Assembly (NCBI GenBank): GCA_002296225.1
Contig: DBHR01000104.1
Coordinates: 1-17,809, forward strand
Reading direction: 5' to 3'
Length of the DNA stretch: 17,809 bases
Source: Acidobacteria bacterium UBA823
GTDB lineage: Bacteria; Acidobacteriota; Vicinamibacteria; Vicinamibacterales; UBA823
Shown here: in pieces, positions 8,268-14,987 of the stretch
How positions within the stretch are numbered: the stretch's first letter is position 1
How the letters are laid out: each line of letters begins with the position of its first letter
The notes under the pieces: generated by a model
Seen by the model: only the letters and a program-made list of their open reading frames with translations
Told to the model about the DNA's origin: nothing
The model's database searches: none
Program-made: the position numbers and the translations under genes

Positions 8268-9351
8268 CGGGTGCTAGGTCCAGTGCGGCGTCAGCGAACG
8301 CCCGAGTGGCCTGATTCCAGTCTGGCAGGCTAGTCGCGTACCGGCGCGCGGCGGCCGCGAGCGTGGCCAGGCGCTGGCGGCCGCTAGGTCCACCATTATT
8401 TGAGACGGGGGAGAGCAGAGGCTCAAGTGCGGCGGCCAGCGCCTCGTCGTCGCCTGGCGGAACTAGGACTCCAGCCTCTGCGGGGACGGTGTATGGGATT
8501 GCCCCGCCAGTCGTGCTGACGATGGGGAGCCCCCGCGCGAGGGCTTCGGTGAGGGCCATGCCATAGCCCTCATAGTGCGACGGGAGGACGAACACCGAGC
8601 TGCCATCGTACAGCGCATCCAGTGCGTCTGGTTCGGATTCGCCGAGGAAGCTGATCCGCTCGTCGAGTCCGCACGCGCGCACTTTCTCTTGCACGGCAGC
8701 GGCGTAGCCCGGAGCTCGGGTGAGGCTACCAGCGCAGATGCAGTTCCAACGCGTGGCCCGAAGCCGGATTAGCGCGTGAACGAGTATGTCCTGCCCCTTT
8801 CTGGGAATGACCGATGCGACGCAGAGTAGCCTCGGCTCGGCTTTAGGCCCAGGTCCCTTCGCAGGTCGGGCTGGGTCGGTTCCTGGAAACACGGCACGCA
8901 CTTGACCCGCAGGCACCCCAAACGCCGCTATTCGGTGCGCGCTGAAGTCGCTCGTCACTATTACTCCGGTACAAGCCGTGAGAGCCTCACGCTCCAGTGC
9001 GGCCAATCGCTCCCGTTGCTTCGGTGCGAGGCCGGTTTCGTCGGCTAGTGGATGATGGACGAGCGCTAGGATCCGGAGCCGTTCGTGATGGTCTCGCGCC
9101 GGTCCGGGCAGCCCACCGAGGGCCAGCCCGTCGATTATGACTCGCGCGCCATCAGGAAGCTCGACCAGGGTCCTTGTGAGGCTGGTTCTTGCCCGCACGT
9201 CCGGCTGGTCAAAGTTCCCACTGAGCTCGTGCACTACTACCTCCCAACCCAGCCCCCGCAGCCCCACGACCATCCGGGCGTCGTAGACGTAGCCGCCGGT
9301 GCGTTGGTCCAGCGGGCCTGGGACGATCACGTGGAGTTCAGGACCGCTCAC
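8257..9351 (-). CDS. Family 4 (GT-B) glycosyltransferase
   Basis: 364-residue predicted retaining glycosyltransferase using a nucleotide sugar. The N-terminal domain has the Gly-rich acceptor loop PGPLDQRTGGYVYDARM (11-27). The donor-side domain has LLCVASVIPRKGQDIL (175-190, with the R-K donor-phosphate pair), FLGESEPDALDALY, FVLPSHYEGYGMALTEALARG with the EX7E motif (Glu 261 and Glu 269), and PIVSTTGGAIPY. No signal peptide or membrane segment, so probably cytoplasmic. The start is GTG, and its GTGA overlaps the stop of the PTPS-like gene; GAAGG lies 6 nt upstream. Overlaps on both sides show it is an internal operon gene. The acceptor may be the product of the PTPS/reductase steps; that is inference from context. 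Sugar specificity unknown. Confidence 0.88.
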   Translation of the reverse strand: MSGPELHVIVPGPLDQRTGGYVYDARMVVGLRGLGWEVVVHELSGNFDQPDVRARTSLTRTLVELPDGARVIIDGLALGGLPGPARDHHERLRILALVHHPLADETGLAPKQRERLAALEREALTACTGVIVTSDFSAHRIAAFGVPAGQVRAVFPGTDPARPAKGPGPKAEPRLLCVASVIPRKGQDILVHALIRLRATRWNCICAGSLTRAPGYAAAVQEKVRACGLDERISFLGESEPDALDALYDGSSVFVLPSHYEGYGMALTEALARGLPIVSTTGGAIPYTVPAEAGVLVPPGDDEALAAALEPLLSPVSNNGGPSGRQRLATLAAAARRYATSLPDWNQATRAFADAALDLAPDGV

Positions 9352-9746
9352 ACTGAACCTTCGTAGCTGCCCCAGGCCACGTGGGATTCCTTTAGGGTCA
9401 CGCGGAGCGAGGTGATCCCGCAGGCATCTTCTCCAAGTTTTCCATCACGGATGGCCTGCGCGAGGCGGTCGAAGATCGTTCTTGCGAGGAACTCCGTGGT
9501 GGTGTTCTTGTCGGCAAGGGCCGGGTCGTCGTCGAGGTTGCGATAGTTGAAACTGGCTAAAACATTCTTAAGTTGTTCGCTCACCCGGTCGATGTTCGCG
9601 ACCAGCCCGTTAACGTCAAGCTCAGCACGGCTAAACGTGGCATCTACAACGTAGGTCGCGCCGTGCAAGTTTTGCGCAGAGCCAAACACCTCACCTCGTA
9701 AGCTGTGAGCAATTAAAAAGTGGTCGCGCACATTCAGGCTGTACAT
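9348..9746 (-). CDS. 6-pyruvoyltetrahydropterin synthase / QueD-like protein, divergent
   Basis: 132-residue protein of the PTPS/6-carboxytetrahydropterin synthase family (T-fold). Family members convert dihydroneopterin triphosphate using a zinc held by three His and a Cys/Asp/His catalytic set. Visible matches are IAHSLRG (12-18), NLHGATYVVDATF (26-38), the helix NTTTEFLARTIFDRL (81-95) and the last strand VTLKESHVAW (116-125), whose Glu 120 fits the pterin-anchoring Glu. Compared with E. coli QueD (CGRLHGHSF, LDHHYLND), the Cys position is Ala 24, the second His of HGH is Ala 30, and the D-H pair falls at Asn/Tyr in SFNYRNLDD. His 14 and His 28 remain, and His 9 is nearby. It is therefore either a different enzyme or uses another mechanism. 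AGGAGAA lies 8 nt before the ATG, overlapping the end of the dehydrogenase gene. Confidence 0.85.
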   Translation of the reverse strand: MYSLNVRDHFLIAHSLRGEVFGSAQNLHGATYVVDATFSRAELDVNGLVANIDRVSEQLKNVLASFNYRNLDDDPALADKNTTTEFLARTIFDRLAQAIRDGKLGEDACGITSLRVTLKESHVAWGSYEGSV

Positions 9747-9757
9747 AATGCGTTCTC

Positions 9758-10738
9758 CTAGAAGCGGATGCGGTGACAGAGCGTGTTTGTGGGCTGCTCA
9801 CGGCTCAATCTTTTTAGCACTTCGGGAAGATCGGCGAATGGGCTTTCACCTGTCATTAAGGCGTCGAAGGACGATTCCTGCAACAGGTCTAGTGCCAGCG
9901 CAAGCCGCCGGCTTGGTGTCCAGCGCGGCGAGCGCTCTGGATGGAGTCGCGCAACTTGGCTGCTCCTGACCGTCAGGCGTCTGGAGTGAAAGGCTTCACC
10001 GAGTGGGAGCGACACGAGGCGGTTACCGTACCAGCTCAGTTCGACAATCGTGGCCTCAACACCGGCTAACGTCAGGGCACTCGCGAGTCCTTCAGGCTGA
10101 CCACTCGCGTGGATAACTAGGTCGGCCTCCGCGTTCTGAGGCGGTTCGACGGCGAAGGCTACGCCCAATTTATCGGCGACTGTTCGTCGCGCTGGGTTGA
10201 TGTCTACTGCGGTTACCTGGGCGCCAGGGATTTGCCGACATATCCAGGCGACGAGCAATCCCAATACACCGGCGCCAACGACCACGATGCGGTCACCGAC
10301 CGTAGGGCGCGCGTCCCAGACGGCGTTCACCGCTGTTTCCATGTTGGCTGCCAGGACGGCGCGATTAGCGGGGACGCCGTCGGGAACTAGAGTCACATCG
10401 GCGGCGGCCACATAGTAGTAGTCCTGGTGGGGATAAAGGCAGAACACCGTCCGGTCCACAAGGTGTTCTGGGCCTACCATGACCTTGCCTACACTGCTGT
10501 AGCCATACTTGATTGGACTGGGGAACTCACCCTCCTGAAAGGGCGCGCGCATTGCCTCATACTGCGAGGGTGGCACCTCGCCCCTGAAGACTAAAGATTC
10601 AGTTCCGCGGCTGATACCCGAGTACATCGTGCGGACCAGTACTTGATCCTCTTGCCTAGGGCCCAGGTCAGCCGTCAAGATTTCCCCGTGTCCGGGCCTC
10701 CGGATCCAGAACTGGCGAGCGGTGGTAGTCTCCGGCAT
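9758..10738 (-). CDS. Medium-chain dehydrogenase/reductase, zinc-lacking, BchC-like
   Basis: 326-residue MDR-superfamily oxidoreductase, first gene of the minus operon. The N-terminal GroES-like domain carries YSGISRGTESLVFRGEVP (39-56) where zinc alcohol dehydrogenases have GxCGxD. The zinc Cys is Ser, and there is no four-Cys structural lobe. This pattern is seen in BchC-type and other zinc-free MDRs. The Rossmann domain has IVVVGAGVLGLLVAW (151-165), and an Asp at the end of strand 2 (VTAVDINPARR) favours NAD(H). The start at 10738 is chosen because GAGGAGAGG lies upstream at suitable distance; an in-frame ATG at 10765 has no ribosome-binding site. The gap to the PTPS-like gene is 11 nt. 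Databases may name it zinc-binding alcohol dehydrogenase, but the ligands are missing. Probably oxidises or reduces a carbonyl/alcohol on the pathway intermediate (inference). Confidence 0.82.
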   Translation of the reverse strand: MPETTTARQFWIRRPGHGEILTADLGPRQEDQVLVRTMYSGISRGTESLVFRGEVPPSQYEAMRAPFQEGEFPSPIKYGYSSVGKVMVGPEHLVDRTVFCLYPHQDYYYVAAADVTLVPDGVPANRAVLAANMETAVNAVWDARPTVGDRIVVVGAGVLGLLVAWICRQIPGAQVTAVDINPARRTVADKLGVAFAVEPPQNAEADLVIHASGQPEGLASALTLAGVEATIVELSWYGNRLVSLPLGEAFHSRRLTVRSSQVARLHPERSPRWTPSRRLALALDLLQESSFDALMTGESPFADLPEVLKRLSREQPTNTLCHRIRF

Positions 10739-10792
10739 AGGTTCGTGCCTCTCCTCACAGACCATAACTCAAAACAGGGTGACCATCGACCG
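10739..10792. promoter_or_regulatory. Divergent start region of the MDR operon and the CDP-alcohol phosphotransferase gene
   Basis: Only 54 nt separate the two divergent starts, so at least one promoter must lie inside the neighbouring gene or they overlap here. Ribosome-binding sites are visible for both: GAGGAGAGG on minus and AGGGTGA on plus. No good -35/-10 pair is seen. The arrangement suggests joint regulation. Confidence 0.4.
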
Positions 10793-11548
10793 ATGAACGC
10801 CGCCACACACGGTAGGCACACTAACCGCGCTTGCAGGAACGTGCGTCCCTTCGCCAGTGGCGATCTGGCGGTGGGGTTGGCTGGCATAGTGTGCTTGGCC
10901 ATCGTCACCAGGCGTTTCATCGACCTTCCGGTCAGCTATCTCCTGCAGGTGGTCGTCTTGTACATACTCCTGGCCGGGCTAGTCCTTTGGCGACTGCCGG
11001 CCTTTCTCTCGGGTCCTGGGCTCGGTGCTGCTAACCGGGTGACCTTGGGCCGAGCTGCACTGGTCCTATCCCTAGCTGCGCTCGTTTCGCAGCCGGCAAT
11101 CCTTAGGCCGGCAGATTACTGGTGGATCATCACGGTGTCGACCGTTGTCATGATTCTCGACGGTGTGGATGGGTGGGTCGCGCGTCGCGCCGGCCAGACG
11201 GTCTTCGGTGGGCAGTTCGACATGGAGCTAGACGCTTTTCTGATCTTGGTGTTGGCAGTGCTGGTCTGGCGAAGTGGGCAAGCGGGACCTTGGATTCTGC
11301 TCATCGGTGCACTCCGTTACCTGTTTGTGGCGGCTGGCTGGGTGTGGCCAATGCTCGCAGAAGAGTTGCGACCTAGCTGGCGCCGGAAGACTATCTGTGT
11401 GGTCCAGGGCGTTGTACTGCTAGTTTGCCTCGGGCCAGTCGTTCCGTCGGCCACAGCCTCGCTCCTCGCGGCTGCGGCGCTAGCGCTGCTGGGCGCTTCG
11501 TTCGCTGTGGACGTCCGGTGGTTGGCGCGGCGGTCAGAAAATAATTGA
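10793..11548 (+). CDS. CDP-alcohol phosphotransferase family membrane protein
   Basis: 251-residue polytopic membrane protein that would transfer a phosphate-linked moiety from a CDP-alcohol (or CDP-diacylglycerol-type donor) to an alcohol. Hydrophobic segments are at about residues 25-40, 45-68, 85-100, 108-122, 145-160, 165-182 and 200-235. The family signature is DGVDGWVARRAGQTVFGGQFDMELD, with metal-binding Asp 123, 126, 143 and 147, preceded by the typical ANRVTLGRA (80-88). The spacer between AR and G-x3-D is one residue shorter than the textbook D-x2-DG-x2-AR-x8-G-x3-D-x3-D. The start at 10793 has AGGGTGA about 10 nt upstream; an in-frame start at 10643 would run through the divergent gene and is rejected. 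Divergent from the MDR-PTPS-GT4-MTase operon and probably functionally tied to it. Substrates unknown. Confidence 0.82.
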   Translation: MNAATHGRHTNRACRNVRPFASGDLAVGLAGIVCLAIVTRRFIDLPVSYLLQVVVLYILLAGLVLWRLPAFLSGPGLGAANRVTLGRAALVLSLAALVSQPAILRPADYWWIITVSTVVMILDGVDGWVARRAGQTVFGGQFDMELDAFLILVLAVLVWRSGQAGPWILLIGALRYLFVAAGWVWPMLAEELRPSWRRKTICVVQGVVLLVCLGPVVPSATASLLAAAALALLGASFAVDVRWLARRSENN

Positions 11549-11622
11549 GGTTATCCGAAGAGCTTGAAATTCTATGGAATTGTTTTCACCAAGTTGCACA
11601 CGGCATGAGAACCTAGAAGGAG

Positions 11623-11649
11623 ATGCGCGTGCACTCGATTAAGCTCTGA
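11623..11649 (+). promoter_or_regulatory. Possible 8-codon upstream reading frame coupled to the membrane protein gene
   Basis: A strong AGAAGGAG (11615-11622) is followed by ATG CGC GTG and six more codons, ending in TGA at 11647-11649. That TGA overlaps the ATG of the large membrane protein (TGATG). The ATG touches the Shine-Dalgarno, but the GTG at 11629 is ideally spaced. The downstream ATG has no good site of its own, so this mini-frame could deliver ribosomes by termination-reinitiation. Low confidence. Confidence 0.25.
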
Positions 11650-13634
11650 TGGTGCAAACAAGCGGCCTGCGTGCCGCCACTTACGAGACGTTGAAGCGAA
11701 GGTTCTGGCCTGGGCTGACACGCTTCGTGCTGTTCGCCGCTTTGGCGGGATGTTGCGCGATCGTGTTCTACGGTCGGGTCTACGTCACATTTGACCGGGT
11801 TCGCATCACGGTTGTGGCCACTGAGCACTCGTCGTCAGGTGGCTCAGTGGTCGTGCCTCTGCCGGATTTGTCTCGCCTTGATGCAAGTCCGATCGCGATC
11901 ATTCTAAATCTGCACAACAAAGATCGCACTACGCAAAGAATCATGGTGTCCGCCGGCAATTCGGTGCTGGGTCGGATTGATCTTCGTCCGGAAGAGACGC
12001 TGCGCGCGGATCTGAGTGTGCAGACTGGTTTGAAGAGCGGCGACAGGCTCACTCTGATGGGCAATGGAGACGGATGGTCGCTCCAGCAATTAGAGGTTGG
12101 CAACGCGCACGGGTTTTCACATGGTCTGTTCAGTCTCGTCATTGTTCCCCAGAGCGTCGATCGCTACGATTCGGTGTCGCCATTTAGCGCCCTTCTCCTG
12201 TTTGCAGTCTTATTGGGTCTTTCTTGCACGCTGTTTCGCTTCGAAGACCGCACGGCCGGTCGGGCCATTGAGGCGATTCTCACAGCTGTAGTGCTGATTC
12301 TTTTTTTCATCGTCCTCATCCTCCCGATGGTTTCGCAGTTCAAGGTGCTGCTGTCTGTGAGTGCTATCTGCGTGTGTGTAGCGGTGCTTTATCTCCCGGT
12401 CAGCATTCCGCTAGCTCGGCGCGCCAGTCATGCGCTGTGGCGTGTTTACCCCGCCGCTCTCAGGTTTTGGGCCCGGGTTTGGATCAGGACGCTCTACGGG
12501 GCTGTCGTTGTCTTGTTTCTCATTTCCGTTGGCGGGTTTTATTCATCTGAGACTGGATTTACTTACTTCATAGACTTTGGCGACCGGTGGGCGGCACGTG
12601 CATTGCCAGATGTGCAGGCTGTGCCGCATTACATTCGTGAGAGTTCGGCAGGGTACGACGGGCAGTTTTACGCACAACTGGCCGTTGACCCGCTCGTTCA
12701 GGACCCGAAGATTGGGTTGGCGCTCGATACCTTTAGTTATCGAGCGCCACGCATCCTGTTCGCGTGGACCGCATTTCTCATGGGCTTAGGTCAGCCCTGG
12801 CTCATCCTTCACGCCTATTCGATTCAGAACATTCTTTGCTGGTTGGTGCTGGCCTGGCTGCTGACCCGGTGGGTTCCGCCCATCAACCTCAAGAACTTCG
12901 TTCTTTGGTTCGGATGCTTGTTTGGCCAAGGACTCATGATGTCGGTGCGATTCTCTCTGCTCGCCGGGCCGAGTTTGCTGCTACTTGCTGCGGCTATCGT
13001 CGCCATTGAACGCGGTAGACCGTGGGTTGCGACCGCTGTCTTCGGGTTGTCTGGCCTTGGGCGGGAAACCAACCTACTGTGCGGAGTCTGCGTGCTTGGG
13101 CGGACGCTGAATCCATCGAGGCTGGTCGACGTGATTGTGCCTGTTGTGCGGATCCTTCTGCTCGGGACTCCCTTGGCGCTCTGGGTCGCCTATCTACACT
13201 ATTCGGACCACGGGGCAATGTTTTCGGCAGGCCCCGGCAACCTCGCCACGCCATTTTCGGCTTATCTTAATAAGTGGGGTGCCACGCTGTCGGAACTACG
13301 GGAAATTGGCTGGGGAGATTCCTTGGCTCGCTTCAGTTTGCTCACACTGGTCAGTCTTACCACTCAAGCGCTCTTTCTGGTCTGGCAGCGGGATTGGGCC
13401 GCGCCCTGGTGGCGTGTTGGCATTGTGTATGCGTTTCTGATGGTGTTCCTTGGTCCAGCCGTCTGGGCCGGCTATCCGGGCGCGGTGGGTCGCGTGCTTC
13501 TGCCGATGACCGTTGCCTTCAATTTACAGTTGTCTCACACACGGGGGTTTTGGCCGCTTGCAGTTCTCGGCAATCTAACCGTTTTGCAAGGACTTGAGAG
13601 CATACGTGTTCCGTGGTTGTGGTCAGTCCTCTGA
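11649..13634 (+). CDS. Polytopic membrane protein, possible GT-C-type glycosyltransferase
   Basis: 661-residue integral membrane protein not firmly recognised. One N-terminal membrane segment (about 24-45) is followed by roughly 130 soluble, beta-rich residues (46-175, e.g. GGSVVVPLPDLSRL and DRLTLMGNGDGWSLQQLEV), probably outside the cytoplasm. Many membrane helices then follow (about 178-196, 208-228, 233-253, 280-298 and a further set to the end). A loop with GDRWAARALPDVQAVPHYI and AGYDGQFYAQLAVDP (335-348) follows helix 5. The DGQFY/DP loop recurs in uncharacterised GT-C-like or mannosyltransferase-like membrane proteins, which use lipid-phosphate sugars. SGLGRETNLL is another loop motif. 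The ATG at 11649 follows an in-frame TAA at 11640-11642, fixing the start. An arylsulfotransferase-like gene follows after 53 nt. Its role is unknown; glycosyl transfer is inference. Confidence 0.65.
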   Translation: MVQTSGLRAATYETLKRRFWPGLTRFVLFAALAGCCAIVFYGRVYVTFDRVRITVVATEHSSSGGSVVVPLPDLSRLDASPIAIILNLHNKDRTTQRIMVSAGNSVLGRIDLRPEETLRADLSVQTGLKSGDRLTLMGNGDGWSLQQLEVGNAHGFSHGLFSLVIVPQSVDRYDSVSPFSALLLFAVLLGLSCTLFRFEDRTAGRAIEAILTAVVLILFFIVLILPMVSQFKVLLSVSAICVCVAVLYLPVSIPLARRASHALWRVYPAALRFWARVWIRTLYGAVVVLFLISVGGFYSSETGFTYFIDFGDRWAARALPDVQAVPHYIRESSAGYDGQFYAQLAVDPLVQDPKIGLALDTFSYRAPRILFAWTAFLMGLGQPWLILHAYSIQNILCWLVLAWLLTRWVPPINLKNFVLWFGCLFGQGLMMSVRFSLLAGPSLLLLAAAIVAIERGRPWVATAVFGLSGLGRETNLLCGVCVLGRTLNPSRLVDVIVPVVRILLLGTPLALWVAYLHYSDHGAMFSAGPGNLATPFSAYLNKWGATLSELREIGWGDSLARFSLLTLVSLTTQALFLVWQRDWAAPWWRVGIVYAFLMVFLGPAVWAGYPGAVGRVLLPMTVAFNLQLSHTRGFWPLAVLGNLTVLQGLESIRVPWLWSVL

Positions 13635-13687
13635 GTAAGCCGATGTTTCGAAACAGATTACACAAACGTCAAGCAAAGGAGTCGGCG

Positions 13688-14977
13688 ATGAACCAGAAGA
13701 AATTTATCGGGGTAATCGCGGTCGGCATCCTCGTGTGGCTTGCGAGCGCATACCTAACCGCCGCCTACCCCACGGTCTTTCCGACTGGCACAACTATCTA
13801 CAAGTCGAACCAGGCCTACAGTAGCTACATCCTCGTCTCTGACCACTCGGCCGTGGGCAACCATGCGGACGCCAGGGTCAGGGCAGAAGGCACTGTTCCG
13901 CATGACGTTCGTCTCATCGACATGAACGGTAATGTTGTGCACACCTGGATGGTAGCCCCGACCTTCAACAAGCGCAGCCGCCTGTTGCCCAACGGTCATC
14001 TGTTGTACGCGGGGCCGAACCAAACGATCATCGAATACGACTGGGACGGCAACGTTGTCTGGGCGCACGAAGGCATCGGTTCCATCAACGACTTGCGGTG
14101 GCTGCCGAACAACAACCGGTTGCTCATTGCGCATCAGCCGATCCCTGATGAGTTTCAGCAACAAGTGCGAGATGTCGAGGTCGCTCCTTGGTGGCCGGCT
14201 CGAAAACGAGGCAGCGAAGAGCGGCAGCGAGGCGCCGATATTTTCGAGATAAATCCAGACGGGGAGGTCGTCTGGGAATGGCACGCGCATAACCATCTCG
14301 ATCTGAATAGGTTTTCACCGGCCACGCCCGAAGGAGACTGGCTCCACGTGAATTCGATTGCCCCGTTGCCTGAGAATAAGTGGTTCGACGCGGGTGATGA
14401 GCGTTTCCGACCAGGCAATATTCTGGTCAACGCGCGCAACATCGACATGATGTACATCGTCGACAAAGAGACCAGAGAGATTACCTGGGAGGCAACGCAC
14501 AGCTACAAGGGAGGCATGGCCCATTCTCATGAGCCCGAGATGATCGAGAAGGGGTTGCCCGGTGAAGGTAACATCATTGTGTTCGATAATGGCCTGTTTC
14601 CAAGGAATAGAGCGCATAGCGGTCAAACTTTCATCATCGAACTCAATCCGGTTACAAAAGAGATCGTGTGGATGTATGAAACGGAGGGCTACGCAAACAT
14701 TAAATTCTTCAGTAAGACAATGGGTTCACAGCGACGCCTCCCCAATGGTAATACGTTCATCGCCGAGGATAATACCGGTCGTCTCTTTCAGGTGACGCCT
14801 GATGGTGAGATCGTCTGGGAATACGTGAACCGAGGTGGTACGAACCGTCCGTTCCCGGTCGCCTACGACTTCACTCCGCAGCTGAGAGTACTACCTAGAC
14901 CAGACGAACTTGACGTGACACCGCCGAACAATCTTGAGTGGCACATCCAGCCAGATGCGCTCAGAGAACGAGAGTAA
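13688..14977 (+). CDS. Arylsulfotransferase-like (ASST family) beta-propeller protein, membrane-anchored
   Basis: 429-residue protein. It starts with a signal anchor (about residues 5-26, FIGVIAVGILVWLASAYLTAA) and then a propeller of the PQQ-independent arylsulfotransferase type. Repeating blade motifs are LIDMNGNVVHTW (77-88), YDWDGNVVWAHE (117-128), INPDGEVVWEWHAH and VTPDGEIVWEYVN. GNIIVFDNG preceded by AHSHEPEM resembles the H-D-x2-x-LPNGNxLxFDNG active-region pattern of the family. Known ASSTs move sulfate between phenolic compounds in the periplasm, but many relatives have no known activity. The ATG at 13688 is preferred: AAAGGAG (13675-13681) is 6 nt upstream, and the signal anchor starts there. 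The 5' extension to 13613 overlaps the preceding gene. Likely co-transcribed with the membrane protein upstream. Confidence 0.82.
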   Translation: MNQKKFIGVIAVGILVWLASAYLTAAYPTVFPTGTTIYKSNQAYSSYILVSDHSAVGNHADARVRAEGTVPHDVRLIDMNGNVVHTWMVAPTFNKRSRLLPNGHLLYAGPNQTIIEYDWDGNVVWAHEGIGSINDLRWLPNNNRLLIAHQPIPDEFQQQVRDVEVAPWWPARKRGSEERQRGADIFEINPDGEVVWEWHAHNHLDLNRFSPATPEGDWLHVNSIAPLPENKWFDAGDERFRPGNILVNARNIDMMYIVDKETREITWEATHSYKGGMAHSHEPEMIEKGLPGEGNIIVFDNGLFPRNRAHSGQTFIIELNPVTKEIVWMYETEGYANIKFFSKTMGSQRRLPNGNTFIAEDNTGRLFQVTPDGEIVWEYVNRGGTNRPFPVAYDFTPQLRVLPRPDELDVTPPNNLEWHIQPDALRERE

Positions 14978-14987
14978 CGACCCCGTT

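Noticed and set aside
10643..10792. N-terminal extension of the CDP-alcohol phosphotransferase frame
   Set aside because: It overlaps the start of the divergent MDR gene and lacks membrane-protein character. The ATG at 10793 with AGGGTGA fits better.
14934..14987. Upstream starts of bipA (TTG 14934, ATG 14955)
   Set aside because: They overlap the end of the preceding gene and add non-homologous residues. Not excluded by a ribosome-binding site, as none is strong.
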